NCBI GenBank assembly: GCA_914767715.1
Contig: OU612072.1
Coordinates: 434,001 to 498,000 of the forward strand
Source of the DNA: Membranipora membranacea
Taxonomy: Eukaryota > Bryozoa > Gymnolaemata > Cheilostomatida > Membraniporidae
Length of the DNA: 64,000 nucleotides
Reading direction: 5' to 3'
Of this stretch, positions 41,501-51,413 are shown piece after piece; within the stretch, counting starts at the first letter, position 1; each line of letters opens with the position of its first letter. A model generated the notes under the pieces. The model worked only from the letters and a program-made list of their open reading frames with translations. It was not told where the DNA came from and did not search any database. A program made the translations under genes and the position numbers.

Positions 41501-43562
41501 TCTGCAAAAAGAACAAAGGGTTGTCGTTGTAAGATCGAGTCTAAAACTTGTTATTTGTCGAAGGCAGGATAATGTTTGGTTTCGTTTCCTGTAATTCCCT
41601 CTCTCATGTATCAACTCATATTTTAGGGCAAATATGTCCATTTACCTTTGCGTTTATTCCAGCAGCAGAATCCGATGATAGCGATGATAACGATGAGAAC
41701 TATAACCCCGCCCACTGCTCCGCCTACAGCTGCTCCGACTGGTGAGGCATTTTGTCTCTCAGTAGTACCTCAACTTGGCGGAGGGTTAGTCGGTGCCTCA
41801 TCATCCCATGTGATTATCCAAGTTATGAGAAGCGGCTGTGGCAGGGCTGAAAAAGATAAATCACTCAGAATGGAGGAAAAAAAACACATATGAGGGAACC
41901 CTCACAGACTGGAAACAAGCAAAAGATTTTTTTTTAATTTATGCAGCATTGAAGGAAACTCAATAAACAACACTTACTGACTCCATCTACGGATGCTGTA
42001 CAAGTGATCTCCTCCATGTCTCCATTCTCTCTGGAGTTCATGTTGAGTCTCAAGGTGCTTCCTGTCTCACCAGTAAGCACAGTATCATGAGAAGTCCAGG
42101 TGTAAGTAGGTGTTGGATTACCGTCAATATCACAAGATAACGGTGTAGGGCTGGCTGGATTGAGCTTAGTATTACGGGTCTCCAGAAGACCCCAGTTTCG
42201 TGTTATGTCTGCAAAAAATATTCAATCACTTGGATTTGGTAAATGTTATGATAAAACAGCAGATCTTATCAAATCCTTCTAAGGATTAAAATGTTTCCCC
42301 GACGCCGTAAGATAATCACTTACATCTTGGTACCACTTCTGTTGTTGATACTATGTCTCCAAAGACTACCCAGTCAGGATTATCAGTATCTGTACACTTA
42401 ATCTGGAAACCATTCCTGTCTTCTGTTGAGGGAGTATACTCTCCATTAGGCAATACAGTTGAATTCCCATCTCTCACCAATTCTGTGATAGGGAAGCATA
42501 GCTTTGAATATCACTTTAGTTTAGAAGATGATGACATTTTTCTCGACTTGATGAGCAATCTTTGAATATCTCGAGGCAAAATATTACAGTACTCTCACAT
42601 AGCTATTTTCTGAAGTTAATCTTACTAATATTCTTCCATAATAAAATTTGCAGCAATGGCAAATGATCAGCACAGGCAATGAAAGCTATAATAATAGGCT
42701 CATTTGTAGCCACCTTAATCAATGTCTGTCTTGGCAGCATTTGTGATCGAGTATTCCATTTTTGCTGTAGGATTTTTAAATTGGACAATGTTCATGCATC
42801 CAGCACAGCCTTTTACTGGTATATCAATACAACACAGAACTTGACTCATTGAGAGTTTTAGATACTTGACAATTGCACACAGTATTTACCATATTTATAG
42901 ACACTCTGTGATGAAGAGGAAGAACAACTCGCTGTTAGTGTCTGATTTTCTATGATCAGTTCAGAATCAAAGGCCATCGCAAGACTTTGGGGTGGTTCTA
43001 AAACATGAAGAAAATGAATGTTTTTCATGGGCAATGCGCAAAGTTTCTCCTGTGAAATGATATTCTTAACATTGCCTTCCATATTTTTAGGATATCTTAA
43101 ACAAATCAAACAGCTTAATCCAGTAATACTTACAAATACTACATAGTTGTACAAAGGGTATGTCTATGTATTATCATCTGTAATTGGAACTACCTTTGAT
43201 CTCTGTATCAATGCTGTTTGCTAAATTACTCACCTTTAACATTCCTGATTGTGAGAGATGACTCGGAGATCTTACCAAAGATGGCGTGACAGCATTATCA
43301 TTAGCTGGTACATCACAGTCGATTGGAAGATTAGGAGTGAACGTACCAGAGCTTGAGAGAACCCACGTGCTCCGCCCGGGTGGCAGTTGACAACCAACAT
43401 AATTATAATTGGTATTACCATCCTCGTCCATTTTAACACCAAAACTGTAGCTTGTTGTTGTAGCTTGTGCTGGGAGTTCAGAATATTTGCATGTTACTGT
43501 GATGGTCTGGCAGATGTAGAAACTATCTCCTGTAGTGGTCTCAGCATTGAAGGTCAGGGTTG
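38513..43562 (-). CDS. Paralogous Ig-domain receptor with tyrosine-rich (ITAM-like) tail; possibly truncated
   Basis: Exons in transcript order: 43562-43234 (329 nt), 42998-42900 (99), 42482-42324 (159), 42208-41978 (231), 41846-41646 (201) and 38739-38513. All but the first keep phase 1-1. Exons of 231 and 201 nt equal those of the receptor at 1-4307 and are highly similar (for example TASVDGVS and AVGGAVGGVIVLI). Two lesions appear. The first exon is one base short of a multiple of three, with a frame switch near 43300. The membrane exon has TGA at 41772-41770, just before the membrane helix, where the paralogue has CCA. If real, the product would be secreted or dead. The last exon has tyrosines in EYEEV, DYVNG, TYENL, EYERI and NYTHV. 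YENL and YERI are ten residues apart, an ITAM-like spacing. The R2-like LINE lies in the last intron. Confidence 0.75.
38740..39727. other. Receptor intron upstream of the R2-like LINE
   Basis: Intron sequence of the - strand receptor. A 26-base stretch at 39211-39236 has good splice sites, but its phase does not match either neighbour, so it was not included. Nothing else was recognised before the LINE coding frame begins. Confidence 0.5.
39640..41430 (+). mobile_element. 5'-truncated R2-like LINE with 3' UTR
   Basis: This covers the endonuclease frame plus a 3' UTR of about 775 bases ending CTGTATGTTGTATC. The exact 3' end is fixed by the independent truncated copy at 30398-30547. There is no poly(A). 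The 5' boundary is approximate. R2-like elements with this endonuclease often have specific targets; neither copy lies in an obvious rRNA or tRNA gene here. Confidence 0.7.
39728..40654 (+). CDS. C-terminal part of an R2-like LINE: zinc knuckle and restriction-like endonuclease
   Basis: A 308-codon intact frame, antisense within the receptor intron. It carries CAGCSAKGTHRHILSNC, an exact C-x2-C-x7-H-x4-C knuckle as in R2-type elements. After it come RPDLIVWSDKEKALILMELT and VPWEEN with HERKLTRYEDL, a PD-(D/E)xK restriction-like endonuclease core. Such enzymes cut the target for R2, R4 and NeSL type LINEs. The reverse transcriptase that normally precedes this is absent, so the copy is 5'-truncated. 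The GTG-type start is only where the open frame begins; there is no reason to think it is translated alone. The absence of stops suggests a young insertion. Confidence 0.8.
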   Translation: MGAVTTACHGIGWEANRWFSKESPKVRREMVVDEVRKMEEERRQTQAVGQAQQGRWTCWESVEQRQLKWTEMWSMEPQRISFLVGAAYDQLPTPANLERWKLTDNSTCAGCSAKGTHRHILSNCPQSLGRYTYRHNRVLKVLCKYVTEKCEYANAGGEAREMIFCKKGLINSGELQVRCDLTEQLSMPQHIVITNQRPDLIVWSDKEKALILMELTVPWEENLSNAHERKLTRYEDLVTQCQDKGWNCELFAVEVGCRGFMARSATKFLTRVGLSGRELKQATKSIVHEAESASAWIWQQHCVKTKAK

Positions 43563-43814
43563 CTACAATATAAATACACCACCTTGTATGAAGAGCTTTA
43601 CTTGCCCGAAACTCTTGGGATTATAATTCCTGCTGAATCAGGCTAAAATTCAATCTGCCGGATCAAGTATGATCCAATTTACCTGCTTTGAAAGTTGCAT
43701 TCGCCAATAGGATGGAAATGACTCGGAGTGCGATTAGATCAAACTTGAGCAAGTTGTGTGCTTTACTTTTTCACCTGTTGCTTTTAAAAACCGTTCACAG
43801 CATTTCTAAAACTA

Positions 43815-44605
43815 TTACAGAGAGAGAGAGACTAGAGAGTAGGTTAGAGTTATGGAGAGAGAAGTTGGAGGCAGCTGGATTGAAGATAAGCCGAAAGAAA
43901 ACAGAGCATTTGCTAGCAGTTAGGGATCAAGAAAACATCAGGGTGAAGAACTATTGTAGTCAAGAAGCAGAAAGCCTGCCTAAATGTTCTCAGTTCATGT
44001 ACATGTTCACAACAATCCACTAAGATGGAGGTTGCCGCAAGGAGATATTGCTGAGAACATCCAAGGCTTGGAATGAGAGGAGAGAACTGACTGGTGTGCT
44101 CTGTGACAAGAAAATGCCTATTAAACTTAAAGTGCTGATGTATAAAACAACTATCAGACCAGCTCTGCTATATCGAAATGAGACATGGCCAATCACAGGA
44201 TCTTTAGCAGATAAGATGTCATCCTGCAAGTTGCATATGTTGCAATATTGCATGGGTATATCTCTAGAGGACCACAAGGGATATGAGGAAATTACAGCAG
44301 AGGCCAGAGTGATGCCAATTAATGATCTGATGAGGTGAAAAAGAATGCAGTGGTACGGCGGGTTAGATGAAGAGAAAGTGAGGACGGCATCCTTAGAGTG
44401 CCAGAGTTGACAGTCGAAGGAGTGTGACCTAGGGGTAGACCAAAACAAAGATGGTGCGATACAGTGCATTTGGACTTTGGATGGCTTGATCTATATGGTT
44501 CAGATGCTGAAGACCGAGTGTGATGGAGGAGTTTGGTAGAACTTGGGATCAAGCAGAAACCCGCCATCCGCGCAAGACCACGGCGATGAAAGGTGATCAA
44601 AGGTG
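43815..44605 (+). pseudogene. RTE-like LINE reverse transcriptase C-terminus, degenerate
   Basis: Frames in sequence give ERLESRLELWREKLEAAGLK with ISRKKTEHL. Then SKAWNERRELTGVLCDKKMP with KLKVLMYKTTIRPALLYRNE and TWPI follow. Last come WYGGL and RVWWRSLVELGIKQKP. This is the order of the thumb and C-terminal region of RTE/BovB-type reverse transcriptases. Frameshifts near 44020 and 44338 and internal stops show it is dead. The end carries a short tandem AAGGTGATC tail, typical of RTE elements. It lies close to the first receptor-2 Ig exon and may have displaced that gene's 5' exons. Confidence 0.8.
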
Positions 44606-44873
44606 ATCATTTCTTAATGACCTCTGGCTGTTTTGCATTCCATTTTTTGTCTTATCCATCAATTTTGACACTAAACACAGCGAGTTATTACATCACTCAA
44701 CATGTCAAAATCATTGAGCACTTCAACTGGAAGCCCTCAGGGATGCGTCGTCAGCCGACTGCTATTCTCCTTTAATGTTGTCGATATGCCATCAACAAGC
44801 AACATCACACTAGTAAAATATGCCGACGACACTGTGATCATTGAATTGTTGACAGAAAACCAGCCATCTGAAC

Positions 44874-45120
44874 TGTGGAGTAGTCCTATCATAAGGTTTG
44901 TTGTCATGTTGTCATACATGTACTTTGTACATGTATCTTGGAGTTGTCCTCTCTGTACATACTAAGGAGTTATCATCAGCTGCCCTGGCCTATATATGAC
45001 AGAGACTGACTTGACCGTGACCTTGATTGAAGAGACACACATGAGCACTTGTATACTGACTTTCATGGTGAGTGGACTGCTTTATATCTTGCCATCCTGA
45101 TAGAACCCAACTTCGCAACA
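44874..45120 (+). repeat. 5' LTR of the 3.73 kb element
   Basis: 247 bases, TG...CA ends. The palindromic ACATGTACTTTGTACATGTA and a TATATATGACAG stretch, a possible TATA region, are inside. It is followed at once by the TGGTGTCAG primer-binding-like site. Confidence 0.95.
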
Positions 45121-45399
45121 TGGTGTCAGTTGTGAGATATACTTAGGAGAGGTGAAGGTGAAGTGCTAGGAGAGGTGTAGAGGAGAAAGAGAGGTGTAAA
45201 GGAGAGGTGAATGAGTAGGAGATAAGGTGTTATTGAGGAGAGGAGTAAGGAGAAAAAGGTGTGTAGAAAAGGTGTTTAGGTGAGTAACTAACTAGGAGTG
45301 GAAAGCCCTAGTTTAGGTGAGGAGGAAGTGCTGCCAAGGTGTATGAAAAGTGAAACATCCAAAAATCAAACAACAAAAGATATTTTCCTCCATCTTTGT

Positions 45400-46161
45400 T
45401 CACAAATTTCGGCTGGAAATTTGAGTAAAAGTTTTCTTTGTGTTCTTGAATACAATTTGAACTTGTGTCGCTTGAGTATACCCTAGCTTACTATTGTATA
45501 GGGTGTACACTGGTGCCATGGCTAGTATCTTTGCTAGTCTACCTGTGTTTGTTGCAGACTCATCCAATGTCCATGGCAGGGGGGTATCCTTCAACTTTTG
45601 GTTGGTAGGGCCAAGCGGCCACACAACCCAGCTGGGGGGTTTGGGGGGGGGCGCTGTAAGCCCCCCCAACAGGGTCCGGGCGGAGTCCCTCAATTCGGCC
45701 TCAAGATCAAAGCTATCAAAGCCATAAGCATCACATATTGTGGATGTGACAGGATTTGCACCAGGGCAAAGGAGCAACTCGATCTGCAAGAGCAATTCGA
45801 TGCCCTTCTGCTCGAACCTGGCTTCGATGCCGTTTATGGCCAGGTCAAAAACCTCCATATAAAGCTGGTGACTTTTCTCTTTTATGGATAACATCACACC
45901 AGTCCCATTACAGTCGTCTAACCGGACAGGTGTCCTTCTCACTCGGCCTTCCTTTGGCGGATCAACATCTGACAAATATGCACAGCTTTTATTGTGAGGT
46001 TGATGAAACAATGCCATATAGCATAAGCTTGGGAGCAATTTATTGATTACGCCACATGAAGTTGAACAATGACACCAAATTCTGGCTATCTTTACAACTC
46101 CTCTCCTTGCATTGACATGTCTATCAATTTGTGCTATGAGCTGAATCCCATGAGGCAGCAT
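45400..46161 (-). pseudogene. hAT-like (ZMYM1-type) transposase fragment carried inside the LTR element
   Basis: A 253-codon frame antisense to the LTR element. The middle reads GRVRRTPVRLDDCN, then LYMEVFDLAINGIEARFEQK and GIELLLQIELLL. This is the pattern of the region before the dimerisation domain in hAT transposases of the zinc-finger MYM / DUF4371 kind (a helix with A-x-x-x-I-x-x-R-F followed by L-x-x-L-L-L). N- and C-terminal parts do not resemble the family. A G/C-rich palindromic patch at 45630-45690 lies inside, unlike the AT-rich surroundings. It is probably captured host or transposon DNA, or a nested insertion. Confidence 0.5.
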
Positions 46162-46945
46162 GGATAGTTACATCCTTGATGCCGGGGCACTTCTGCTCCC
46201 TTGGACAGGGAGGGTAACTTTCCACTTACATTTGAATCTATTGTCCAATGGATCTGCCAACAGTAAACTCTCAACCTCACTTTGGTTGGTTAGTCTAGAG
46301 AAGATGTGGAAAATGAACTCAGTCTCAGTGTGGGCATAATTTGGTAGGAATAGGAAGGAACTGCCAGTTTAGCCATGAAATATTTGCTTTGCATGTACCA
46401 GCTCACCTGTAGATGAATGCTTGAAGCTTTTTCCTTGCAGAACTTGCAGAAGTTGCTTTAAATAAGCTGGATGTATCCTACGTTCTCGCCACAACTTTAT
46501 AAGAATGCCTTTATATGACCTTAACCTGACCATGAGCTCTTTACATAACAATGTTGATAATAGACTGATGAAATTCATTAGCTATCATTGAGGGCTTTGG
46601 GAAATCCAAAGTTAGCCCTAAATACGTAGCAGTTGGATAAATTAACTGGGTGATGGGTTGTACTTCACTCTAAGCAAATGATCATGTCTGATCAGTGAGA
46701 GGAAATAAGCTAATGTTATTGTCATGTTGTCATTAAACTGAGTGATTATGAAAAATTGTGTAGGGGGTCATACGTTATATTGGTTTATTACCATTTTCGA
46801 CCTTTTCTCAACTTTGATAATTATCTATTATTGGTAGGGCCAGGCCCTAGCAGCCGTGCCGTAGGATACGGCCCTGGTCCATGGGTCATTTAAGCGGTGG
46901 TTTGTTGAGTTTAATCTGGCTTTAAGAATGAAGTCGAATTAACTT
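46162..46945. other. LTR element interior before gag
   Basis: Non-coding interior of the 3.73 kb element, upstream of the gag frame. No domain was recognised. It may contain packaging or leader sequence. Confidence 0.45.
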
Positions 46946-46963
46946 GGCTATGACATCGAAAAA

Positions 46964-47977
46964 GTGACTACTGGCACTGGTGGTTCTAGAGTTACCGAAA
47001 AAGTGAGGGTGCCTCGCTTCGGTGAAGATGCAAAGCCGGCGTCTTTGCTCTGGTGTATGGGCAGTGATGCTCGTGAAGTAGTGTCATCGCTTGGTGTTGA
47101 GTTGTTTTCCACATCTTTGGAGTTCATAGATGTGTGGAACTTGTTGAGAGAACACTTTGAGCATGACGAGTCTGAGTATGTTAAGTTGGACAAGTTTGTT
47201 ACCTCTCAACAACTTGACAATGAAGATGAACCCGCTTATCTTCTGCGTGTTGAAGGACTGAGTAGGCAATGTGATTTCTCCGGTGGCAATGTCAGAGAGA
47301 GATTTGCATTGTTGATCACAGTAAGAGGTTTGCGTAACTCAAAATTGAAGTTTGAGATGATGGCTGATGATGAGTTGAACTGGGTCAAGATCAACAAAGT
47401 TTTAAGGGCAAGACTAGCTGCGCAAGAGTCTTTGAATGCCTTAAATAGATCAGACCCGACTTATGCGCTGTCAGAGAGTAAACAGGTCCCTGCTAAAATA
47501 CCTGTTAAAGTTGAAGTACACGCTGAGTCTAGTGTAGTTTGTGATCCAATCAATGTTGTACCAAATGTTACTGTTATACAGGTGCATGTTGGTAAAGTGA
47601 AGTGTCGTCCTCACCGAGAGAGAAGTGATGAGAGTAGTGTAAGTAATACTTATCATGATGCTTATAACCATTCTAATCGAGGTTCTGACAACAAGAGATT
47701 TTGTAGTGACAACCATCGTTATAATGGTGATGGTGGGAGTGATCATGATGATTACCCTTCACCTGACCGTGAAAGGAGGTATGTAAGTCATAGTAGTAGT
47801 CAGCATTCTGGCTGTTATATATGTCATAAAAATGATCATATTGCGCGTTACTGTCCTGAAGGCGGGTGTTTCAGATGTCAAAGGATGTCACATCACCAGC
47901 AGGATTGTACTGATGTTTATCATGTAGGTTTTGTTTGCATGAAGGCGTCTCGGCAAGAGATTGCAGTTGTAGAGTAA
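46964..47977 (+). CDS. Gag-like protein with two CCHC zinc knuckles
   Basis: This structural protein of the LTR element has a capsid-like helical part (SLEFIDVWNLLREHFEHDES, then YLLRVEGLSRQCDFSG and VRGLRNSKLKFEMMA). A long Ser/Asp/His/Arg-rich linker follows, then two exact C-x2-C-x4-H-x4-C knuckles: CYICHKNDHIARYC and CFRCQRMSHHQQDC. Length is about 337 residues, normal for a stand-alone Gag. The open frame has no ATG near its start. A one-frame-off ATG at 46950 followed by an A-run suggests a small indel or frameshift at the beginning. No pol frame follows; about 380 bases separate the stop from the 3' LTR. Confidence 0.85.
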   Translation: MTTGTGGSRVTEKVRVPRFGEDAKPASLLWCMGSDAREVVSSLGVELFSTSLEFIDVWNLLREHFEHDESEYVKLDKFVTSQQLDNEDEPAYLLRVEGLSRQCDFSGGNVRERFALLITVRGLRNSKLKFEMMADDELNWVKINKVLRARLAAQESLNALNRSDPTYALSESKQVPAKIPVKVEVHAESSVVCDPINVVPNVTVIQVHVGKVKCRPHRERSDESSVSNTYHDAYNHSNRGSDNKRFCSDNHRYNGDGGSDHDDYPSPDRERRYVSHSSSQHSGCYICHKNDHIARYCPEGGCFRCQRMSHHQQDCTDVYHVGFVCMKASRQEIAVVE

Positions 47978-48346
47978 ATGGGAGCTCAGACCAGAGGTAC
48001 AAAGAGCGAACTAAAAGAAAGTCATGTGATGATCGCTCTCCACCTAGGCAGAGCTCAGGTAGTAGTGATAGTAATTGGCGGAGATAACTTCCCTCTGTAA
48101 ATTCTAATCTAGTGAAGAGCTGTTGTCACCTTTTATGTAAACATACTTGTTTTAAGTTGACATCCTATCCGCTTTTCGTTATTGCTTGTGTGATTGCTGA
48201 CAGTTGTCGGTAGTCCCCGTAGTTGTGTGCTAACCCTGATTGTGGGCCACAGAGTATGAGTAAACAACCCTTTCTCAACGAAAGGGCATGTGAAGTCTCT
48301 CAACCCTGTTAGGGTTATAGAGTATGTGTCAAAAAACCCTTATAAT

Positions 48347-48603
48347 AGTAAGGGGATGTGGAGTAGTCCTATCATAAGGTTTGTTGTCATGTTGTCATAC
48401 ATGTACTTTGTACATGTATCTTGGAGTTGTCCTCTCTGTACATACTAAGGAGTTATCATCAGCTGCCCTGGCCTATATATGACAGAGACTGACTTGACCG
48501 TGACCTTGATTGAAGAGACACACATGAGCACTTGTCTACTGACTTTCATGGTGAGTGGACTGCTTTATATCTTGCCATCCTGATAGAACCCAACTTCGCA
48601 ACA
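48347..48603 (+). repeat. Polypurine tract and 3' LTR of the 3.73 kb element
   Basis: The tract AGTAAGGGGA (48347-48356) directly precedes the 247-base 3' LTR (48357-48603). The LTR is nearly identical to the 5' copy. The target duplication TGAAC follows. Confidence 0.93.
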
Positions 48604-49363
48604 TGAACTTCAAACAATGACTAAATACCATCAACTCATGGTGCACAGATAATGACCTAATACTCAATGCAAAGAAAACAAAAGAAATGGTCATGTGCAA
48701 TGCAAGGGATAACCCAAGCTACCCACAACTGCTTGTAAACGATACTTCAATTGAGCAGGTAGAACAATTTACATACTTAGGCACCATTATTACCAACAAA
48801 CTGTATTTTACTCTGAACACCTTGAAAACTACAGCGAAAGCTCGCCAAAGGCTACATATAATCGCCAAGCTATACCATCTCGGTGTCACTGAGAAACTAA
48901 TAACGACCTGCTACAAGTCCTTCATAGAGTCAGTAATCACCTACCACCTGGTTGTGCTATATAGTCATCTGAGCGCAGACTCTAAGAAAAAGTTACAATC
49001 TGTGATAAGAACTGCAGGTTACCTATCAGGCGAACTTACGTTCACACCCGTAGACGACCTTTACTCTAATATACTGAAAGTAAAGAGCCTCCGTATGATT
49101 GCCACCGAAGATGAACCACTACTCCGTCTTAACCAGCTGCCGTCAGGCAGATATCAATCAGTCAAGTTCCGCGTGCAGATCCGTGCCAAATTTTTTAGAG
49201 CAGAATGTATCAAATACCTAAATAGTGTCTTCAAAAAGTAATAGTATTTTTTATGGTCTTATCATTTTATTTATTTTTACAGAATCAACAGTTCTAATAA
49301 TTTTTACAGAGCACCCTACAGAGACAGTTTTATTTCTCAGAGATTGAGACCAAAAATAAACAT

Positions 49364-49572
49364 ACATACATACATACATACATACATACCTACATACATA
49401 CATGCATACATGCATGCACGCACGCACGCACGCACGCACGCACACACGCACGCACGCACGCACGCACGCACGCACACGCACATACATACATACATACATA
49501 CATACATACATACGTACGCACACACGCACACACGCACGCACACACACACACACACACACACATACATACGAG
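49364..49572. repeat. Compound microsatellite (CATA)n-(CACG)n-(CATA)n-(CA)n
   Basis: About 200 bases of tetranucleotide and dinucleotide repeats lie between a LINE 3' end and a LINE ORF1. It may have grown from a LINE 3' tail. A smaller CATA array also sits inside the following ORF1 (49797-49828). Confidence 0.97.
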
Positions 49573-49638
49573 GCGTTGTGATGTACAATAGTGTAATAAT
49601 AGTGACAAATAATAAACGGACTGACCTCTTGTGGTCAT

Positions 49639-50230
49639 GTGATAAAGGATATTAAAGGCAAGTTGGATGAGTTAGATTTGCTGCAACATAAGCTTAGTGA
49701 GCTGGAAGATAATCAAGCTGCTGATAGTGACATGGTCAGACAATTCAAATGCGATAGATCACTGAAAACACTGAGGATCTGTGGAATACCTAAAACCCAT
49801 ACATCATACATACATACATACATACATCATTTCTAAGTTGGCCTGTCAGATATACTGCTCCCAAATGAATATTTCAGACCTGGAGACTGTATTTAGACCG
49901 AAAAAGTTTGATCAGTCCCCATCAATTACCATTTTCGTCAGATTTAGCTCACTGATCAAACGAGATGAATTCTACAACTGCAGAAAATTACTGGGCAAAA
50001 AAAAAATAACAGTGCAGAAACTTGGCATTTCAGGTGACAATGAAATATAATCAACGAATCCCTGACAAAAGCTGCTAACACACTATTTTTCAAGGCTAGG
50101 CAATGGAGAAAAGATCTCAACTACCAGTATGTCTGGACCCACCACAGCCAGATCTTGATGCAGAAAACCAAGGAGTCTGACATGGTCAAGATCACTGATG
50201 ACACAATCTTTCAATCTCTGTCCTAGCTGC
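49639..50230 (+). pseudogene. LINE ORF1 fragment with FP25K-like C-terminal domain
   Basis: In element order: a coiled coil (KGKLDELDLLQHKLSELEDN), an RRM-like strand (KTLRICGIPK), ISDLETVFRPKKFDQSPSIT with IFVRFSSLIKRDEF, and then, after a one-base frameshift at 50048, INESLTKAANTLFFKARQWR with YQYVWTHHSQILMQKTKE. This matches the baculovirus FP25K-like domain found in ORF1 of many CR1-type LINEs. A CATA microsatellite at 49797-49828 breaks the frame inside the protein. The following ORF2 is cut off by the dispersed repeat at 50308. Confidence 0.75.
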
Positions 50231-50307
50231 ACTTTCGTCTCACTCATACAACACTCTACCACGAGCAGTATTTCAGCATATATATAGAACCAATAACAGA
50301 CCAGAGA

Positions 50308-51380
50308 TCAGAAATAAAAACTCACCACATTCATTATCAGCAGCAAAAGACAGGAAGTTAGGTCAGCTTACAATGACTCCTGTCTCTCTGATTCCACAAG
50401 TGTGTCATGATGACTTGTTACAAGTGCAATGGAATGTGTGTGAAGGATTAACAAACAGTGTTAATTATACTTAATTTGAGAAATAAAAATTTTGACAACA
50501 AGGATATCAAGGTAATTATGTAATTATGCCTGTTATTGGCCAATCTCCCTGCTTGTGGAACTCAAGCTGACAGATTAAAATTTATTACATTAAATGGTGT
50601 TGCCACTAGTCTAACATTTTAATACTATCTGTACTAGTGCCAACACCTACTAGGGGACTACCATCCAAGAGTGAGAGAGAACTATACCAAAATTGCTTCC
50701 TGTACACCATATAACTGAGATGGCTGAGAATGATATAGTATAACATCAAGAGCTATCACTTCTCTCCAGTTAGGCATGTAGGACAGTTGATACAAAGTAA
50801 TTCCTCGCTAATCTGGGGAGCGATGTTGCACATTTTTATTAGTAGCAAAGTTTTCTGATAATTCTGCTAGCATAGTTTTGCTGATGTATTATATTTATGC
50901 AGTTGCTCCCAATATTAACAGATTGCACAAAATATAACGTAGGGTATGGTACAACGCAGAAGAGTTGAACATAAGTATTTCGTCGGGTTATCATACCCGT
51001 TGCTAAGAGTTTTCCGTGCTTACAAAAATTGTGAGCCAACAATTCGAATGGAATGCTTTCATTTTCCATCATGATGATACGAAAAGAAAAGATTTGCCTC
51101 GGCGGGGATTTGAACCTGGGCCTCCTGCAATATAGATTTTGATGCTACCTTGCACAGCAATATCAATTCATTACAGCATATCCAATTGTATGATGTTGAC
51201 TAGAACTGTAAAGGCTTATACTATGACTATACAATATCAATAATGACAATAATTTATTTAGCAGGCAGGGTTAATTACACAACAATTGTTGCTGGTTGGT
51301 TAATGATATATAGGTCAGTTTCTGACAATTCTAGAATTGTACAGAATTGTCAGACAATTCTTGAGTATGAAACGCAGTGT
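50308..51380 (-). mobile_element. Dispersed repeat, copy B (inverted relative to 24548-25923)
   Basis: The sequence is the reverse complement of copy A, including the terminal GAATTGTCAGACAATTC palindrome and the tRNA-like box (51085-51130). It lacks about 295 bases present in copy A; the junction reads AGAGCTATCACTTCTCTCC. It abuts the 8.7 kb LTR element on its right and cuts off a LINE ORF1/ORF2 on its left. Confidence 0.8.
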
Positions 51381-51413
51381 GGAGCTTTATAATAATTATT
51401 TTATCAAACAAAA

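Larger units (their letters stand above)
44874..48603 (+). mobile_element. 3.73 kb gag-only LTR retrotransposon, very recent insertion
   Basis: The LTRs are 44874-45120 and 48357-48603, both 247 bases, beginning TGTGGAGTAG and ending TTCGCAACA. I find a single difference between them (TGTATACT against TGTCTACT). A perfect 5-base target duplication TGAAC lies at 44869-44873 and 48604-48608. A primer-binding-site-like TGGTGTCAG starts at 45121, and a purine tract AGTAAGGGGA ends at 48356. The interior of 3.2 kb has one gag frame and an antisense hAT-like fragment, but no protease, reverse transcriptase or integrase. It must therefore use enzymes from another element. It inserted into an older LINE. 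Confidence 0.93.
44702..49241 (+). pseudogene. CR1/L2-like LINE reverse transcriptase split by an LTR element
   Basis: The left part (44702-44873) has STGSPQGCVVSRLLFSF and LVKYADDTVIIELLTENQ, the palm motifs B and C. The right part (48604-49241) has INSWCTDNDLILNAKKTKEM, then EQFTYLGTIITNKL, the thumb, and a QLPSGRYQSVKFRVQIRAKF tail ending in a TAA. The two parts adjoin in protein order across the 3.73 kb LTR element and its 5-base target duplication. A one-base shift and a stop near 48620 show the LINE was already damaged. The related 3' fragment at 10936-11418 shares the CPSGRY-type tail. Confidence 0.85.

Noticed and set aside
43660-43690. Signal-peptide or upstream exon of receptor 2
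   Set aside because: A donor-like CAG/GTAAAT is present on the - strand but the upstream sequence is a LINE remnant; no convincing exon.
49251-49655. Cys/Val- and His/Thr-rich frames on both strands
   Set aside because: Microsatellite translation artefact (CATA/CACG repeats).
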